This document shows, piece after piece, positions 39,610 to 49,048 of a stretch of 64,000 bases of DNA; the first letter of the stretch is position 1, and every line of letters starts with the position of its first letter. A program made the translations under genes and the position numbers. This DNA is from an uncultured Flavobacteriales bacterium (GTDB lineage: Bacteria; Bacteroidota; Bacteroidia; Flavobacteriales_D; Sanyastnellaceae). The DNA lies in assembly GCA_905478795.1 (NCBI GenBank), contig CAJQJX010000066.1, positions 1 to 64,000 on the forward strand, in the 5' to 3' direction. Below the pieces are notes generated by a model. That model was not told the origin of the DNA. It saw nothing but the letters and a program-made list of their open reading frames with translations, and ran no database searches.

Positions 39610-42600
39610 ATGCCTTCAGGTCCCCATATGCTCTGGACTCAAACTTTCAGCTTGCTGATAGCCTGCTTGGTCTTGCCCATAGGGCTTGTGGTCGCACAAT
39701 GCCCCAACCCTGCCTCGTTGGATCAATACGCTGCACCATGTGGCTCCGGATTGAACAACGGACAGAGTTTCACTGCAGAAACTACAGGGTTCTTGGATAC
39801 GGTGGTGATCGCACGGTGCAGTGGAACCGACACCCGACTCATCCTTCGCACGTATGTAGGAACAGGCAGTGATTGGAATACTGGAAACATCATTGGGGAG
39901 GCGGACCAAATCATTCCGGGGAATGGAAGTACAAGTGATTGCTTTACTTCTGGTGGAAATGGCTTCGCCAATTATGTGCCTGATACGTTTACGTTCACGA
40001 GTGTAGCTGTTCAAGCTGGCGTACAGTATATCCTGGAGCTCGCTGAAGGTGTGGCAGCCACCGTATGCGGCAACAATTACAGCGGGGGAATTGCCTTCGT
40101 TTCCACTGGAGGTAAATCTGGAGAGGATTTAGCATTCGCACTTTCAGTGTGTCCCGACACACCTGTTTTCGGTTGTATAAACCCCTCAGCATGCAACTAC
40201 GACAGCTCTGCGTCAGCTGAAGACGGCTCGTGCCTGATGAATGATTGCGCAGGCCAATGCGGCGGCACGGCTTATGATGACCCGGATTGCGGCTGTGTGC
40301 CCTCAATCAACGATGCCGGAAACTGCTTTGGCTGTACGGATGCTGGAGCATGTAATTTCGACCCTTCTGCAACCGTAGATGACGGCAGCTGCTACCAAGC
40401 CATCTGCAATGGCTCTTGCCCCTCGATCCTTGACTATTATGAGGAACCGTGTGGAACCGGATTGAATTATGGACAAAGCTTTACCGCTTCGATTACAGGG
40501 TTTCTGAACAGCATCACCATTTCCCGATGCACAGGTCTTGACACCCGAATTCTTGTTAGGAAATACAACGGCGATGGTGCTGATTGGGACGAAGGCGAAT
40601 TGATTGGAGAAGCTGATCAGATTGTACCTGGTTCGGGGTCTCCTTCGGACTGTTTCGTGAGCAGCAATGGGTTCTCTAATTATGTTGAAACCACATTCAC
40701 CTTTACCAATATGGGAATGGAACAGGGGGTTGAGTATGTGTTCCAACTCAATCAGGGTGTGGCTGCGACATCATGCAACCTCTCCTACTCTGGTGGTAGC
40801 GCTTTTGCCTATAACGGCGCAAAACCTAGCGAAGACCTGGCATTCAAGCTCTCCATTTGTCCGAACACCCTAACCTTTGGATGTACCAACCCTGACGCCT
40901 GTAATTACGATGCCAATGCACAGGTTGAAGACGGTTCTTGCCTGCAACTGGATTGCCAGAATGTATGCGGTGGAAATGCCTACCTCGACCCCGACTGTGG
41001 TTGTCTCGACTCTATCGATGAACAAGGGAGCTGTCTGGGTTGCATGGACCAAAATGCTTGCAACTACGACGCGACTGCAACATCAGCAGACAACAGCCTC
41101 TGTCTTTTCCCGGACTGTAATGGCGATTGCGGCGGCACGGCCATAAGTAGCCCTTGTGGATGTATTGGAGGCGCAACAGGCATTCCCACATCATCCTGCA
41201 TAGGAGGTTGTCAAACCGAAGTCGAGGCAACAGACGCCACCGCGTGTTCGCCAGGCATTCTTTACGGCCAGTCCATTACACCCTTGCAAGGTGGAGGCCT
41301 AAAGCGGGTAAGACTGAAAACCTGCTGCGCATTGAATGCTCAAATTGTCATTCGTGAAGAAGCCAATTCTGACCCTTGTGCGCCGGGGGGCATTCAGCCC
41401 TGGAATTCCGGAACCATATTGGGATATAGCAATATCGTTGCCAGCTCTTGCAGTGGTTTAGGAGCCTGTGTAACAGGACTCGGATTTGACGGTTACAACT
41501 GGCAAGATTTCAACTTCAACGACCTTCCCGTACAAGCTGGAAAGACCTACATCATTGAATTGGTCTCTGGCGTAGCCGTGGCCAATTGCGCTTCTGATTA
41601 TGTCGGAGGTATGGCTTTCAATGCTACCCAAGGTCTCAACGAATACGACCTTGTCTTTTCACTCCACATCTGCGCGGAATCATTGGTTTGGGGGTGCAAC
41701 GACTCCAATGCCTGCAATTTTGACCCCGCCGCCACCAATGATGACGGAAGCTGCTTGTATCTCGATTGTAACGGCGACTGCGGGGGCACAGCCACGAACG
41801 AATCTGGATGCGGTTGCATCGGAGGAAATACCGGAATTCGGGAGTCCCAATGTGTTAACGGCAGTCTGCAAGAGATCATCGCCAATGACGGGACAATCTG
41901 CAACGCCCAACTCTCTGGTCAAACGATCTACATAAATGAAGACGGATTCTTGCAACGTTTTGGGGTTCACGTCATGCCTGATCAAGGACAAACCCTGCGA
42001 TTAACCAGAGCAGATGGGCCCAATGCAGGAGAGGTCATCTTCAATTCTTCGAGAAGCGCAGAATCCACTGCTTGCCAATCAGTGGATGCAGATTGGCGCC
42101 AACTGAACTTTTCTGGAATAGCCCTTCAAGGAGGAAGCAACTACCAATTGGACTTCATTTCTGGAAATGGCAGCAGAACCTGTGCCACCAATTACACAGA
42201 CGGAAATGGGATTGTAGCCTCAGGAGTTCCCAGCGAGCACGACCTCGCATTTAGATTGGTGTACCGCCAGCCCTCATCTGGAGAATTGCTCTGGGGATGC
42301 ACAGACCCCTCCTATTGCAATTACGACCCTTCAGTCACGCATGACGATGGCTCTTGTACGGTCTTGGACTGCAATGGTGATTGCGGTGGCTCGGCATACG
42401 TAATTACCGACTGCGGTTGTGTAGAAGGCAATACCGGTATCACAGCAGCATCCTGTTACGGATGCACGGACCCTTCCAAGTGCAATTATGACGCCGATGT
42501 TTCCATTGAAGATGGTTCGTGTCAAGTCTATGACTGTAATGGTGACTGTGGAGGCACCGCTGTTCCCAATGCCCTCTGTGGATGTGTCGGTGGCAACTCT

Positions 42601-43881
42601 GGGATTGACCCCGCTCTTTGCTTAGAAAAGTGCCAAAGTGACCCCCAAGAGTCAACGTATGATGGCATTTTCAATACCTCTGAATTTGCCACATCGGGCG
42701 CAGGTCAAACCTTCACCGCAAACTCCAACAGCTACTTGACTGCAGTGCGTTTTCGGCAATTCAACAACCCCAGCAATGCCCTCGTATTTGAATTAAGGGC
42801 AATGGATACGGACAATGTCCATACTGGGACTTTGCTGGCCAGTGAAAATCATGACAGCTGGACCGACGCGGCAGGTGAAGGAGGTAACCTATTCATCGAA
42901 TGGGACCTTCCAGCATTGCTTCAAAGTGGTCAAGAGTATGCCTTGATTGTGAATGGTGGTCAAACGTTTCTGCAACGTGGGACATCTAACGTCTACACCG
43001 AAGGAGCAAGCTTTGACGGATCCTCAGCTACAGCAGGACAAAACGACCTGTTTTTCGAACTCTTCACCTGTGATGACCTGCTCGGTTGTACGGCCCCTCT
43101 AGCTTGCAACTATGACAGCTGGGCCACGTTGAATGATGGATCATGTACGGTAGCCAATCTTGGATTTGATTGTGATGGAAATCCCTGTTTGGATGACAAT
43201 GACGGTGACGGGATTTGTTCAGCAAATGATACGGATGACAATGACCCATTCGTTTGTACCGATTCGGACAATGATGGTTGTGACGACTGCTCCACAGGAA
43301 CTTTTGACCCGAACAATGATGGCAACGACATTGATGGCGATGGCCTGTGTGATGATGCAGATCTCTGTACTGATGTTGCTGCAGACAATTACAATGACCC
43401 CGACAATGAAGTGTGTCGGGGAACATGTGATACTGCACCTTTATTTGAAGGAGTTGTACTAAGCAATGCCTCCCACCCAGATAGCTTAGATGGAACCATC
43501 AGCTTGCAACTATCGGAAGGCAATCTGCCCTTTATTCCTCCCTCTGACTTCTACCCGACTCAACTCGTTTTGACGGGACTGAATATGACACCGGACCTCA
43601 CAATTTCTCTGCCGCCCAATCAAGACATTGTCATCCCTCAAGGAGCTTACTCGGCCACCGTATATGATGCAGAAGGTTGTCCAGGGGTACTGGCAGCGCC
43701 TGGCGGAACAACATTTGGTCAACCTCAAGTGAGCTACACTTTCATCCTGGGCTACGAGCTCTGTTGTGGGTCTTGCGGTATCAGTGACATCGACACAGAT
43801 GGCATCTGTGATGATGTGGACAATTGTACAGACCGTCTTGCTCCGAATTACGATGACCCTTCAAATGTCCCTTGCGAGTAG
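39610..43881 (+). CDS. Secreted Cys-rich protein with five jellyroll-like repeats
   Basis: A 1423-aa protein with a signal peptide ending GLVVAQ. The ATG at 39610 is used; the frame could extend to a TTG at 39592 or begin at the ATG at 39628. Five repeats of about 140-160 residues share GQSFTA-(n)-GFL..V, IIGEADQI and DLAFxLSxC; the first two are most alike (PCGSGLNNGQSFTA and PCGTGLNYGQSFTA), the fifth most diverged. Between them lie eight GCxDPxACNYD modules, often followed by DCNGDCGGTA and CGCxxGNTGI. The C-terminal part has a thrombospondin-3-like calcium-binding stretch (DNDGDGIC, DIDGDGLCDDADLC). No T9SS tail is visible. The domain class resembles carbohydrate-binding jellyrolls, but the ligand is unknown. 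It follows the giant gene after its terminator. Confidence 0.85.
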   Translation: MPSGPHMLWTQTFSLLIACLVLPIGLVVAQCPNPASLDQYAAPCGSGLNNGQSFTAETTGFLDTVVIARCSGTDTRLILRTYVGTGSDWNTGNIIGEADQIIPGNGSTSDCFTSGGNGFANYVPDTFTFTSVAVQAGVQYILELAEGVAATVCGNNYSGGIAFVSTGGKSGEDLAFALSVCPDTPVFGCINPSACNYDSSASAEDGSCLMNDCAGQCGGTAYDDPDCGCVPSINDAGNCFGCTDAGACNFDPSATVDDGSCYQAICNGSCPSILDYYEEPCGTGLNYGQSFTASITGFLNSITISRCTGLDTRILVRKYNGDGADWDEGELIGEADQIVPGSGSPSDCFVSSNGFSNYVETTFTFTNMGMEQGVEYVFQLNQGVAATSCNLSYSGGSAFAYNGAKPSEDLAFKLSICPNTLTFGCTNPDACNYDANAQVEDGSCLQLDCQNVCGGNAYLDPDCGCLDSIDEQGSCLGCMDQNACNYDATATSADNSLCLFPDCNGDCGGTAISSPCGCIGGATGIPTSSCIGGCQTEVEATDATACSPGILYGQSITPLQGGGLKRVRLKTCCALNAQIVIREEANSDPCAPGGIQPWNSGTILGYSNIVASSCSGLGACVTGLGFDGYNWQDFNFNDLPVQAGKTYIIELVSGVAVANCASDYVGGMAFNATQGLNEYDLVFSLHICAESLVWGCNDSNACNFDPAATNDDGSCLYLDCNGDCGGTATNESGCGCIGGNTGIRESQCVNGSLQEIIANDGTICNAQLSGQTIYINEDGFLQRFGVHVMPDQGQTLRLTRADGPNAGEVIFNSSRSAESTACQSVDADWRQLNFSGIALQGGSNYQLDFISGNGSRTCATNYTDGNGIVASGVPSEHDLAFRLVYRQPSSGELLWGCTDPSYCNYDPSVTHDDGSCTVLDCNGDCGGSAYVITDCGCVEGNTGITAASCYGCTDPSKCNYDADVSIEDGSCQVYDCNGDCGGTAVPNALCGCVGGNSGIDPALCLEKCQSDPQESTYDGIFNTSEFATSGAGQTFTANSNSYLTAVRFRQFNNPSNALVFELRAMDTDNVHTGTLLASENHDSWTDAAGEGGNLFIEWDLPALLQSGQEYALIVNGGQTFLQRGTSNVYTEGASFDGSSATAGQNDLFFELFTCDDLLGCTAPLACNYDSWATLNDGSCTVANLGFDCDGNPCLDDNDGDGICSANDTDDNDPFVCTDSDNDGCDDCSTGTFDPNNDGNDIDGDGLCDDADLCTDVAADNYNDPDNEVCRGTCDTAPLFEGVVLSNASHPDSLDGTISLQLSEGNLPFIPPSDFYPTQLVLTGLNMTPDLTISLPPNQDIVIPQGAYSATVYDAEGCPGVLAAPGGTTFGQPQVSYTFILGYELCCGSCGISDIDTDGICDDVDNCTDRLAPNYDDPSNVPCE

Positions 43882-43886
43882 TTTTG
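43879..43886 (+). promoter_or_regulatory. -7 box (TAGTTTTG) overlapping a stop codon
   Basis: An exact TAnnTTTG match that includes the TAG stop of the preceding gene and lies 17 bp before the lipoprotein ATG at 43904. It could drive that gene separately. Confidence 0.4.
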
Positions 43887-43903
43887 CATGAAACAACTCC
43901 AAG

Positions 43904-45139
43904 ATGATGGCTACGGGGCAAATTCTAATTTGGAAGCGAAAAACGCTGATACCCTTTATGGGATGGTGTTGGTTTGCAATGACCCTTCTGACTCTGGCCA
44001 GTTGCAGCTCCAGTCGGAAACTCCCTGCCCTGAATGAATCACAGGCATTCATGTTGGACTCCATCCCCATGCTTCCCGGGGGAGAGCAAGCCGAATCCAT
44101 TACAGGGAAATTCAGGCAGCACCAGTGCTCATTTGAAAGAGACAGTGTCCTTCAGACCGACGTCATCAGGTTGCGCTGGTGGAGAAATGAAAACCCCGCG
44201 CATTCAATCAACCTTCCATGGCCGGACAGCACTTCTCAAAATCTGGAGGAGGTTGAGGACATTGGAGGCATCAGTCTCTTTATCAAAAAGACAGGTGAAA
44301 GTCAATCCGATCCTGTCTTGGTCGTTGAGGTCGCCGACGTGGAAGGACGCAGTAGCTCTATTTCGCTTTCGGCACGACACATCCCGGTATTTCCAATAGA
44401 TACCAACTGGCAGGAGGTCCGCATTCCCTTTACCGACTTTACAAGGGGAAGAATTCAAACAGATTGGTCCCGTATTGCTTCCATGAACTTGACCATGGAA
44501 CACTTCGGAGAGGTTCTCATCCGGGACTTTGTGGTTGTTCCCCACATCACAAGAAAAAAAGTAGAACGGAAGGCTCGAAAGCGTCCACCTCTCGAAACTC
44601 CAAGCGGACGTTTCTTTCTATTTGAAGAAAACACCAGCCATGTATGGGGGCTGGGCGACTTCGGTGAAAACCGACGTTTCACCATCAATAGTAAACGGGG
44701 TCGAGACAAGTCTTTGGGACTGGACATGGAATGGGATTTTCAACCCATTCCTTTCTCGAGGGAACCAGCGCCTATTCCCCATCACATTGTGGGATTCAGT
44801 TGGAACGGGTGGCAATCTGTCATGCCTCCTGAAAAGCCCCAAGAATCTCATATCATCTTCAAATTGAGGAATATTGGTGTGAACCAAGGACCATCTCAGG
44901 CGCTTCCTATTCAAGTCGGAGTGGCAGATGCACAGGGGCATAGGGCTATGGTCGAGCTGTCTCAAGCCTACATTCCAGGAGAGACATTTGGTAAGTGGCA
45001 TGAATGCCGTGTCCCACTCAGTGCCTTTGATTGGTCCACGAAGGAATCGCCAAATGGTCTGGGCTCCATCGCCTACATCTTCTTTCAATTTAGCGAGAAG
45101 GGCCACGTGTACATCGACGACCTCTACGTGCGCTTCTGA
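43904..45139 (+). CDS. Lipoprotein with two galactose-binding-like (CBM-type) domains
   Basis: A protein of up to 411 aa with a basic N-terminus, a hydrophobic stretch and a lipobox TLASCSSS, so probably lipid-anchored. Two related beta-sandwich domains (about 60-215 and 230-411) each have a paired ending, WQEVRIPFTDF ... VLIRDFVVV and WHECRVPLSAFDW ... VYIDDLYVRF, as in CBM11/CIA30-like carbohydrate-binding folds. The start is ambiguous among ATGs at 43904, 43907 and 43958. It follows the Cys-rich secreted gene by 22 bp with a possible promoter. Its position downstream of two large surface proteins suggests a cell-envelope role. No enzyme motif was seen. Confidence 0.75.
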   Translation: MMATGQILIWKRKTLIPFMGWCWFAMTLLTLASCSSSRKLPALNESQAFMLDSIPMLPGGEQAESITGKFRQHQCSFERDSVLQTDVIRLRWWRNENPAHSINLPWPDSTSQNLEEVEDIGGISLFIKKTGESQSDPVLVVEVADVEGRSSSISLSARHIPVFPIDTNWQEVRIPFTDFTRGRIQTDWSRIASMNLTMEHFGEVLIRDFVVVPHITRKKVERKARKRPPLETPSGRFFLFEENTSHVWGLGDFGENRRFTINSKRGRDKSLGLDMEWDFQPIPFSREPAPIPHHIVGFSWNGWQSVMPPEKPQESHIIFKLRNIGVNQGPSQALPIQVGVADAQGHRAMVELSQAYIPGETFGKWHECRVPLSAFDWSTKESPNGLGSIAYIFFQFSEKGHVYIDDLYVRF

Positions 45140-45154
45140 CCGCCTCCGGCATCG

Positions 45155-45162
45155 TATTTTCG
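45155..45162 (+). promoter_or_regulatory. -7-like box (TATTTTCG) 4 nt before ATG
   Basis: One mismatch from TAnnTTTG, ending 4 nt before the rocD ATG at 45167. It implies a leaderless or near-leaderless transcript. Confidence 0.45.
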
Positions 45163-45166
45163 GGGC

Positions 45167-46453
45167 ATGTCAGGAAACCCCACCTCACGCCCCGCCTCTT
45201 CACAAGAGGCCATGGACATGGAAAACCAATACGGCGCACACAACTACCATCCCCTGCCGGTGGTGTTGGATCGGGCCGAGGGCGTGTATTGCTGGGACAT
45301 CGAAGGAAAGCGCTATTACGATTTCCTGAGTGCCTATAGTGCGGTCAATCAAGGGCATTGCCATCCGCGTATTGTCGGGGCCATGACCGAGCAGGCCCAA
45401 AAGCTCACCCTGACCTCACGGGCCTTCTACAACAGCATGTTGGGGCCTTACGAGAAGTATGTCACCGAATACTTCGGCTATGACAAGGTGCTGCCGATGA
45501 ACACCGGAGCGGAGGCCGTCGAGACCGCGATTAAAATTGCGCGCAAGTGGGCCTACGATGTCAAGGGTGTCCCCGCCGGACAGGCCAAGATCCTGACTTG
45601 CGAAAACAACTTCCACGGCCGGACAACGACCATTGTGGGGTTCTCGACAGATCCCGACAGCACGGGCGGATTCGGCCCCTTCACCCCCGGTTTTGAAGTC
45701 ATTCCTTACGACAACATCGATGCCCTGAAAGAGGCATTGAAGGATCCAAACGTGGCCGGTTTCCTCGTGGAGCCCATCCAAGGTGAAGCCGGTGTCTACG
45801 TTCCCAGTGACGGCTACATCCAAGAGGCCCACGCCCTCTGCAAGGCGGCCAATGTGCTGTTCATGGCCGACGAGGTCCAGACCGGCATCGCCCGGACCGG
45901 CGCCCTGCTGGCCACCTGCGGAAACTGCACCTGCGCCGGCCATTGCGAGCGACAATCCGAATACGTAAAGGCCGACCTGCTCATCCTTGGCAAGGCCATT
46001 TCTGGCGGCGTCTATCCTGTAAGCGCGGTCCTCGCTGACGACGACGTCATGGGCGTCATCCATCCCGGACAGCACGGGTCCACCTTTGGGGGCAATCCAG
46101 TCGGTGGCGCGGTCGCCATGGCGGCACTCGAAGTCGTCAAGGACGAACACCTCGCCCAGCAGGCCCGCGACCTCGGCAACCGGTTTCGGGCAGCCATGGA
46201 AAGCTTAATCTCCGAAAGCAACCTCATCAGCTCCGTCCGAGGGCGCGGATTGCTCAACGCCATCCTCATCAACGACACGCCGGACAGCAGCACCGCCTGG
46301 GACCTCTGTGTGGCCATGAAGGACAACGGCCTCATCGCCAAGCCCACACATGGCAACATCATCCGCTTTGCCCCCCCGCTGGTGATGACAGAAGCGCAAC
46401 TCGACGAATGCGTCGCCATCATCCGCGAAACGGTCTTGGCGTTCAGCAAATAA
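45167..46453 (+). CDS. rocD: Ornithine--oxo-acid aminotransferase
   Basis: A 428-aa PLP-dependent class III aminotransferase converting ornithine plus 2-oxoglutarate to glutamate semialdehyde and glutamate, linking arginine and proline metabolism. Diagnostic segments are NYHPLPVVLDRAEGVYCWD, SAYSAVNQGHCHP, NTGAEAVETAIK, FHGRTT, VEPIQGEAGVYVP, ADEVQTGIARTG, and the PLP lysine Lys276 in LILGKAISGGVYP. The segment just after the DEVQTG motif carries Cys251, Cys254, Cys256 and Cys260 (CGNCTCAGHC), where most family members have a short loop. It might bind a metal. The ATG is supported by the -7 box directly upstream. It is convergent with the next gene. Confidence 0.95.
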   Translation: MSGNPTSRPASSQEAMDMENQYGAHNYHPLPVVLDRAEGVYCWDIEGKRYYDFLSAYSAVNQGHCHPRIVGAMTEQAQKLTLTSRAFYNSMLGPYEKYVTEYFGYDKVLPMNTGAEAVETAIKIARKWAYDVKGVPAGQAKILTCENNFHGRTTTIVGFSTDPDSTGGFGPFTPGFEVIPYDNIDALKEALKDPNVAGFLVEPIQGEAGVYVPSDGYIQEAHALCKAANVLFMADEVQTGIARTGALLATCGNCTCAGHCERQSEYVKADLLILGKAISGGVYPVSAVLADDDVMGVIHPGQHGSTFGGNPVGGAVAMAALEVVKDEHLAQQARDLGNRFRAAMESLISESNLISSVRGRGLLNAILINDTPDSSTAWDLCVAMKDNGLIAKPTHGNIIRFAPPLVMTEAQLDECVAIIRETVLAFSK

Positions 46454-46479
46454 TCACCCCAAAACGGGACATCGAGGAA

Positions 46480-47460
46480 TCAGTCGAGCCAGCCCTGCTC
46501 CCGCATCCAGTCGTCGTTGTAGACCTTGCCCACGTAGCGTGAGCCGTGGTCGTGGAACAGCACGACGGCGAGGTCAGTTGGCTTCAGCTCGTCTTTGAGC
46601 TGGCGCAATCCCTGAAAGGCGGAACCACAGCTGTAACCGAGGAAAAGGCCTTCCTTTTTAGCCAGCTCACGGGTGGTGACAGCGCCATCCTTGTCGGTGA
46701 CCTTCTCAAACTTGTCAATGAGGTCGAAATCGACGTTGGCCGGCAGGATGTCCTCGCCAATGCCCTCCGTGATATACGGGTAGATCTCCTTTTCGTCGAA
46801 CTCTCCGGTCTCGTGGTACTTCTTGAAGACAGAGCCATAGGAGTCCACCCCCCAGATCTGGATGTCCGGATTCTTTTCTTTCAGGTATTTCGCCGTTCCA
46901 CTGATGGTTCCTCCCGTCCCTACACCCGTGCAAAAATGGGTGATCATCCCGCCGGTCTGCTTCCAAATCTCCGGGCCGGTGGTCTCGTAGTGCGCCTGGC
47001 GGTTCGCCAAGTTGTCGTACTGGTTGCACCACACGCTGTTCGGGATCTCCTTGTTGAGGCGCTCCGCCACGCTATAGTAACTGTCGGGGTGGTCGGGTGC
47101 CACCGCTGTGGGGCAAACGTGCACTTCCGCCCCTACCGCACGCAGGATGTCAATTTTCTCCTGCGATTGCTTGTCGCTCATGGTGCAAATCAACTGGTAC
47201 CCCTTGACCGCACAGGCCAAGGCGAGACCCATCCCCGTGTTGCCGCTGGTGCACTCGATGATGGTGCCTCCGGGCTTGAGTTGGCCATTGCGCTCCGCCG
47301 CCTCGACCATGCTCAAGGCCATGCGGTCCTTGACGCTGTGGCCTGGGTTGAAGTATTCCACCTTTGCCAAGACCGGACATGGAAAATCAGCAGCGACCTT
47401 GTTCAGGCGGATCATGGGCGTATTTCCGATGGCGCCGAGGATGTTTTCGTGAATGATCAT
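46480..47460 (-). CDS. Cysteine synthase / cystathionine beta-synthase-like PLP enzyme
   Basis: A 326-aa fold-type II PLP enzyme. It has IGNTPMIRLNKV, the PLP lysine Lys44 in FNPGHSVKDRMA, the phosphate loop TSGNTGMGLALA, GVGTGGTISGTAKYL, and SCGSAFQGL near the C-terminus. It lacks the C-terminal CBS (Bateman) domains of full-length cystathionine beta-synthases. Bacteroidota homologues are annotated either as cysteine synthase or as cystathionine beta-synthase, and the sequence alone does not decide whether it uses O-acetylserine plus sulfide or serine plus homocysteine. The start at 47460 is chosen because homologues begin at the MIIHENILGAIGNTP segment. Confidence 0.88.
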   Translation of the reverse strand: MIIHENILGAIGNTPMIRLNKVAADFPCPVLAKVEYFNPGHSVKDRMALSMVEAAERNGQLKPGGTIIECTSGNTGMGLALACAVKGYQLICTMSDKQSQEKIDILRAVGAEVHVCPTAVAPDHPDSYYSVAERLNKEIPNSVWCNQYDNLANRQAHYETTGPEIWKQTGGMITHFCTGVGTGGTISGTAKYLKEKNPDIQIWGVDSYGSVFKKYHETGEFDEKEIYPYITEGIGEDILPANVDFDLIDKFEKVTDKDGAVTTRELAKKEGLFLGYSCGSAFQGLRQLKDELKPTDLAVVLFHDHGSRYVGKVYNDDWMREQGWLD

Positions 47461-47481
47461 GGCAGGCTTGATTCGATGGTG

Positions 47482-47489
47482 CAAAGATA
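47482..47489 (-). promoter_or_regulatory. -7 box (TATCTTTG)
   Basis: An exact TAnnTTTG match on the minus strand, 21 bp before the PLP-enzyme ATG. It lies in the 38-bp gap after the permease stop, so this gene probably has its own promoter. Confidence 0.5.
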
Positions 47490-47498
47490 CCCGGTCCC

Positions 47499-49013
47499 TC
47501 AATCGAATCTGAGCGATTCCACAGGGTCCAGACGAGAGATATACCGCGCAGGCAAATACATGGCCACTGCACACACCAAAACAATGCCCAACTCCACCGT
47601 CGCGATGCGCATCACATCGATTTCAATCGGCACTGTCGACAGGTAATAACTCCGGGCATCCAAATGCACCCATCCCGTCTCTTGCTGGAGCAAAGCCAAC
47701 CCAAAACCCAACGCGTTGCCCCAAGCAAGGCCGCGCAACAAGATGCGCACGGAAAGCCGCACAAATACGCCCATCAGCGGGCCATCCGCCATGCCTAAAG
47801 CCTTGAGCAACCCAATGGAGCGGGTGCGCTCCAACATGAGCAGCAACAAGGCTGACGCCATGTTCAAAACTGCAATCAGGACCATGAGTCCTATGATCAG
47901 CTCCACGTTCAAGTCCAGCATGGAGAGCCACTGGAACATCTCAGGATGGTCGTCCACAACGCTCCGCACGTCCAGGTCGTAAGGCACAGCATAAAAAACG
48001 CTGTCAGAGACCGTCCACAATGCATCATAATCGTTGACCCTGAGCTCAAATCCACCCACATAACGGTTGCTGCTGCCACCGGCAAGCCGAACCAAGGGCG
48101 GCTCACCCGATGCGGCATCCCAGGTCACCCAAGCCGTATCCGGCAGCGTCTCGCCTCCATCAGAAACCACCACCTGAGCTGTGCCTTGGCCCAACAACGC
48201 GTGTGGCCCCTTGCCCTTCCAATCGACCCCCGTCCATGCATAACGCAACCGGTCTTGGCCTCCTGTGGCGGTCACATCAACTTCGCGCATTCCCGCCAAA
48301 TCGCCCACCAATGCATCGGACACACGGATTCGGGCCTTGATGCCCCACCCACTCAATTCCTGCAGGTGGTGCAAGGCACAGAAGACAAACTCACCGTCGA
48401 ATTCCTGTAGACCCGTCTCGTACACCCCCACAACCGTGAAGACCCTGGGACGAAGCTCTCCCCTCGCGTCGGCCAACAGCAAACGCACCCTTTGATCGGG
48501 CTCAAGCCCGAGCTCTCGGGCCTGTATCCCCGACACCAACAACTCCATGGAAAGCTCCCCCGATGTCCAATCCGGCAGCCGTCCAGCGCGCAAGGCCCGC
48601 GCCAAAAAATCAGGGTCCGCATCGGCTCCCAATCCCTTGACCACCACCCCTTCAACTTCTTCGCCTGTCTCCAAAATCGCGGGCCGCTGGGCAAAAGCCT
48701 GAACGTGCTCTACGCCATTTACGGCGCGTAAAGCCGCTGTATCCACATCGGTCCACGCCACACGGTCGGTCGCTTGGGCGCGGCCCTGATCAGCGGCCAC
48801 CACCCGTAAATGGGCACCAAAGCCCACCACCAACTCCCGCACATCGCGCTGAAACCCCTGCACAATGGCCAAAGACATGATGATCAGCGCTACGCCCACC
48901 GCCACGCCTCCTTCGGCAATGCGCACCACGGGGCGAGCGATGCCCTTGCCCGTCGGATCCACGGTCATGCGCCGCGCAAGAAACCGAATGGCATTTCGAG
49001 AGGACTTGGACAT
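47499..49013 (-). CDS. LolC/LolE-type ABC transporter permease (FtsX family)
   Basis: A 504-aa inner-membrane protein. One N-terminal helix (GVAVGVALIIMSLAIVQGF) is followed by a periplasmic domain of about 300 residues (MacB_PCD type), then three C-terminal helices: ELIIGLMVLIAVLNMASALL, a second near LAWGNALGFGLALL, and VELGIVLVCAVAMYLPARYI, ending DPVESLRFD. This is the layout of LolC/E and related FtsX-domain permeases, which with an ATPase extract lipoproteins from the inner membrane or export small molecules. The ATPase is not adjacent. The ATG at 49013 is preferred over a TTG at 49022 because a TAnnTTG box ends 6 nt before it. Confidence 0.85.
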   Translation of the reverse strand: MSKSSRNAIRFLARRMTVDPTGKGIARPVVRIAEGGVAVGVALIIMSLAIVQGFQRDVRELVVGFGAHLRVVAADQGRAQATDRVAWTDVDTAALRAVNGVEHVQAFAQRPAILETGEEVEGVVVKGLGADADPDFLARALRAGRLPDWTSGELSMELLVSGIQARELGLEPDQRVRLLLADARGELRPRVFTVVGVYETGLQEFDGEFVFCALHHLQELSGWGIKARIRVSDALVGDLAGMREVDVTATGGQDRLRYAWTGVDWKGKGPHALLGQGTAQVVVSDGGETLPDTAWVTWDAASGEPPLVRLAGGSSNRYVGGFELRVNDYDALWTVSDSVFYAVPYDLDVRSVVDDHPEMFQWLSMLDLNVELIIGLMVLIAVLNMASALLLLMLERTRSIGLLKALGMADGPLMGVFVRLSVRILLRGLAWGNALGFGLALLQQETGWVHLDARSYYLSTVPIEIDVMRIATVELGIVLVCAVAMYLPARYISRLDPVESLRFD

Positions 49014-49019
49014 GCGATG

Positions 49020-49026
49020 CAAGGTA
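49020..49026 (-). promoter_or_regulatory. -7-like box (TACCTTG) for the permease
   Basis: It ends 6 nt before the ATG at 49013 on the minus strand. It shares a 35-bp divergent gap with the namZ box at 49037-49043. Confidence 0.35.
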
Positions 49027-49036
49027 GCGGGCGCGT

Positions 49037-49043
49037 TACTTTG
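49037..49043 (+). promoter_or_regulatory. -7-like box (TACTTTG) for the muramidase gene
   Basis: It ends 5 nt before the ATG at 49049, again implying a leaderless start. Confidence 0.4.
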
Positions 49044-49048
49044 CCAAC

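Noticed and set aside
46546-47646. Plus-strand ORF of 366 codons opposite the cysteine synthase-like gene
   Set aside because: It is antisense to a clearly recognisable PLP enzyme and has no domain signature or plausible start.
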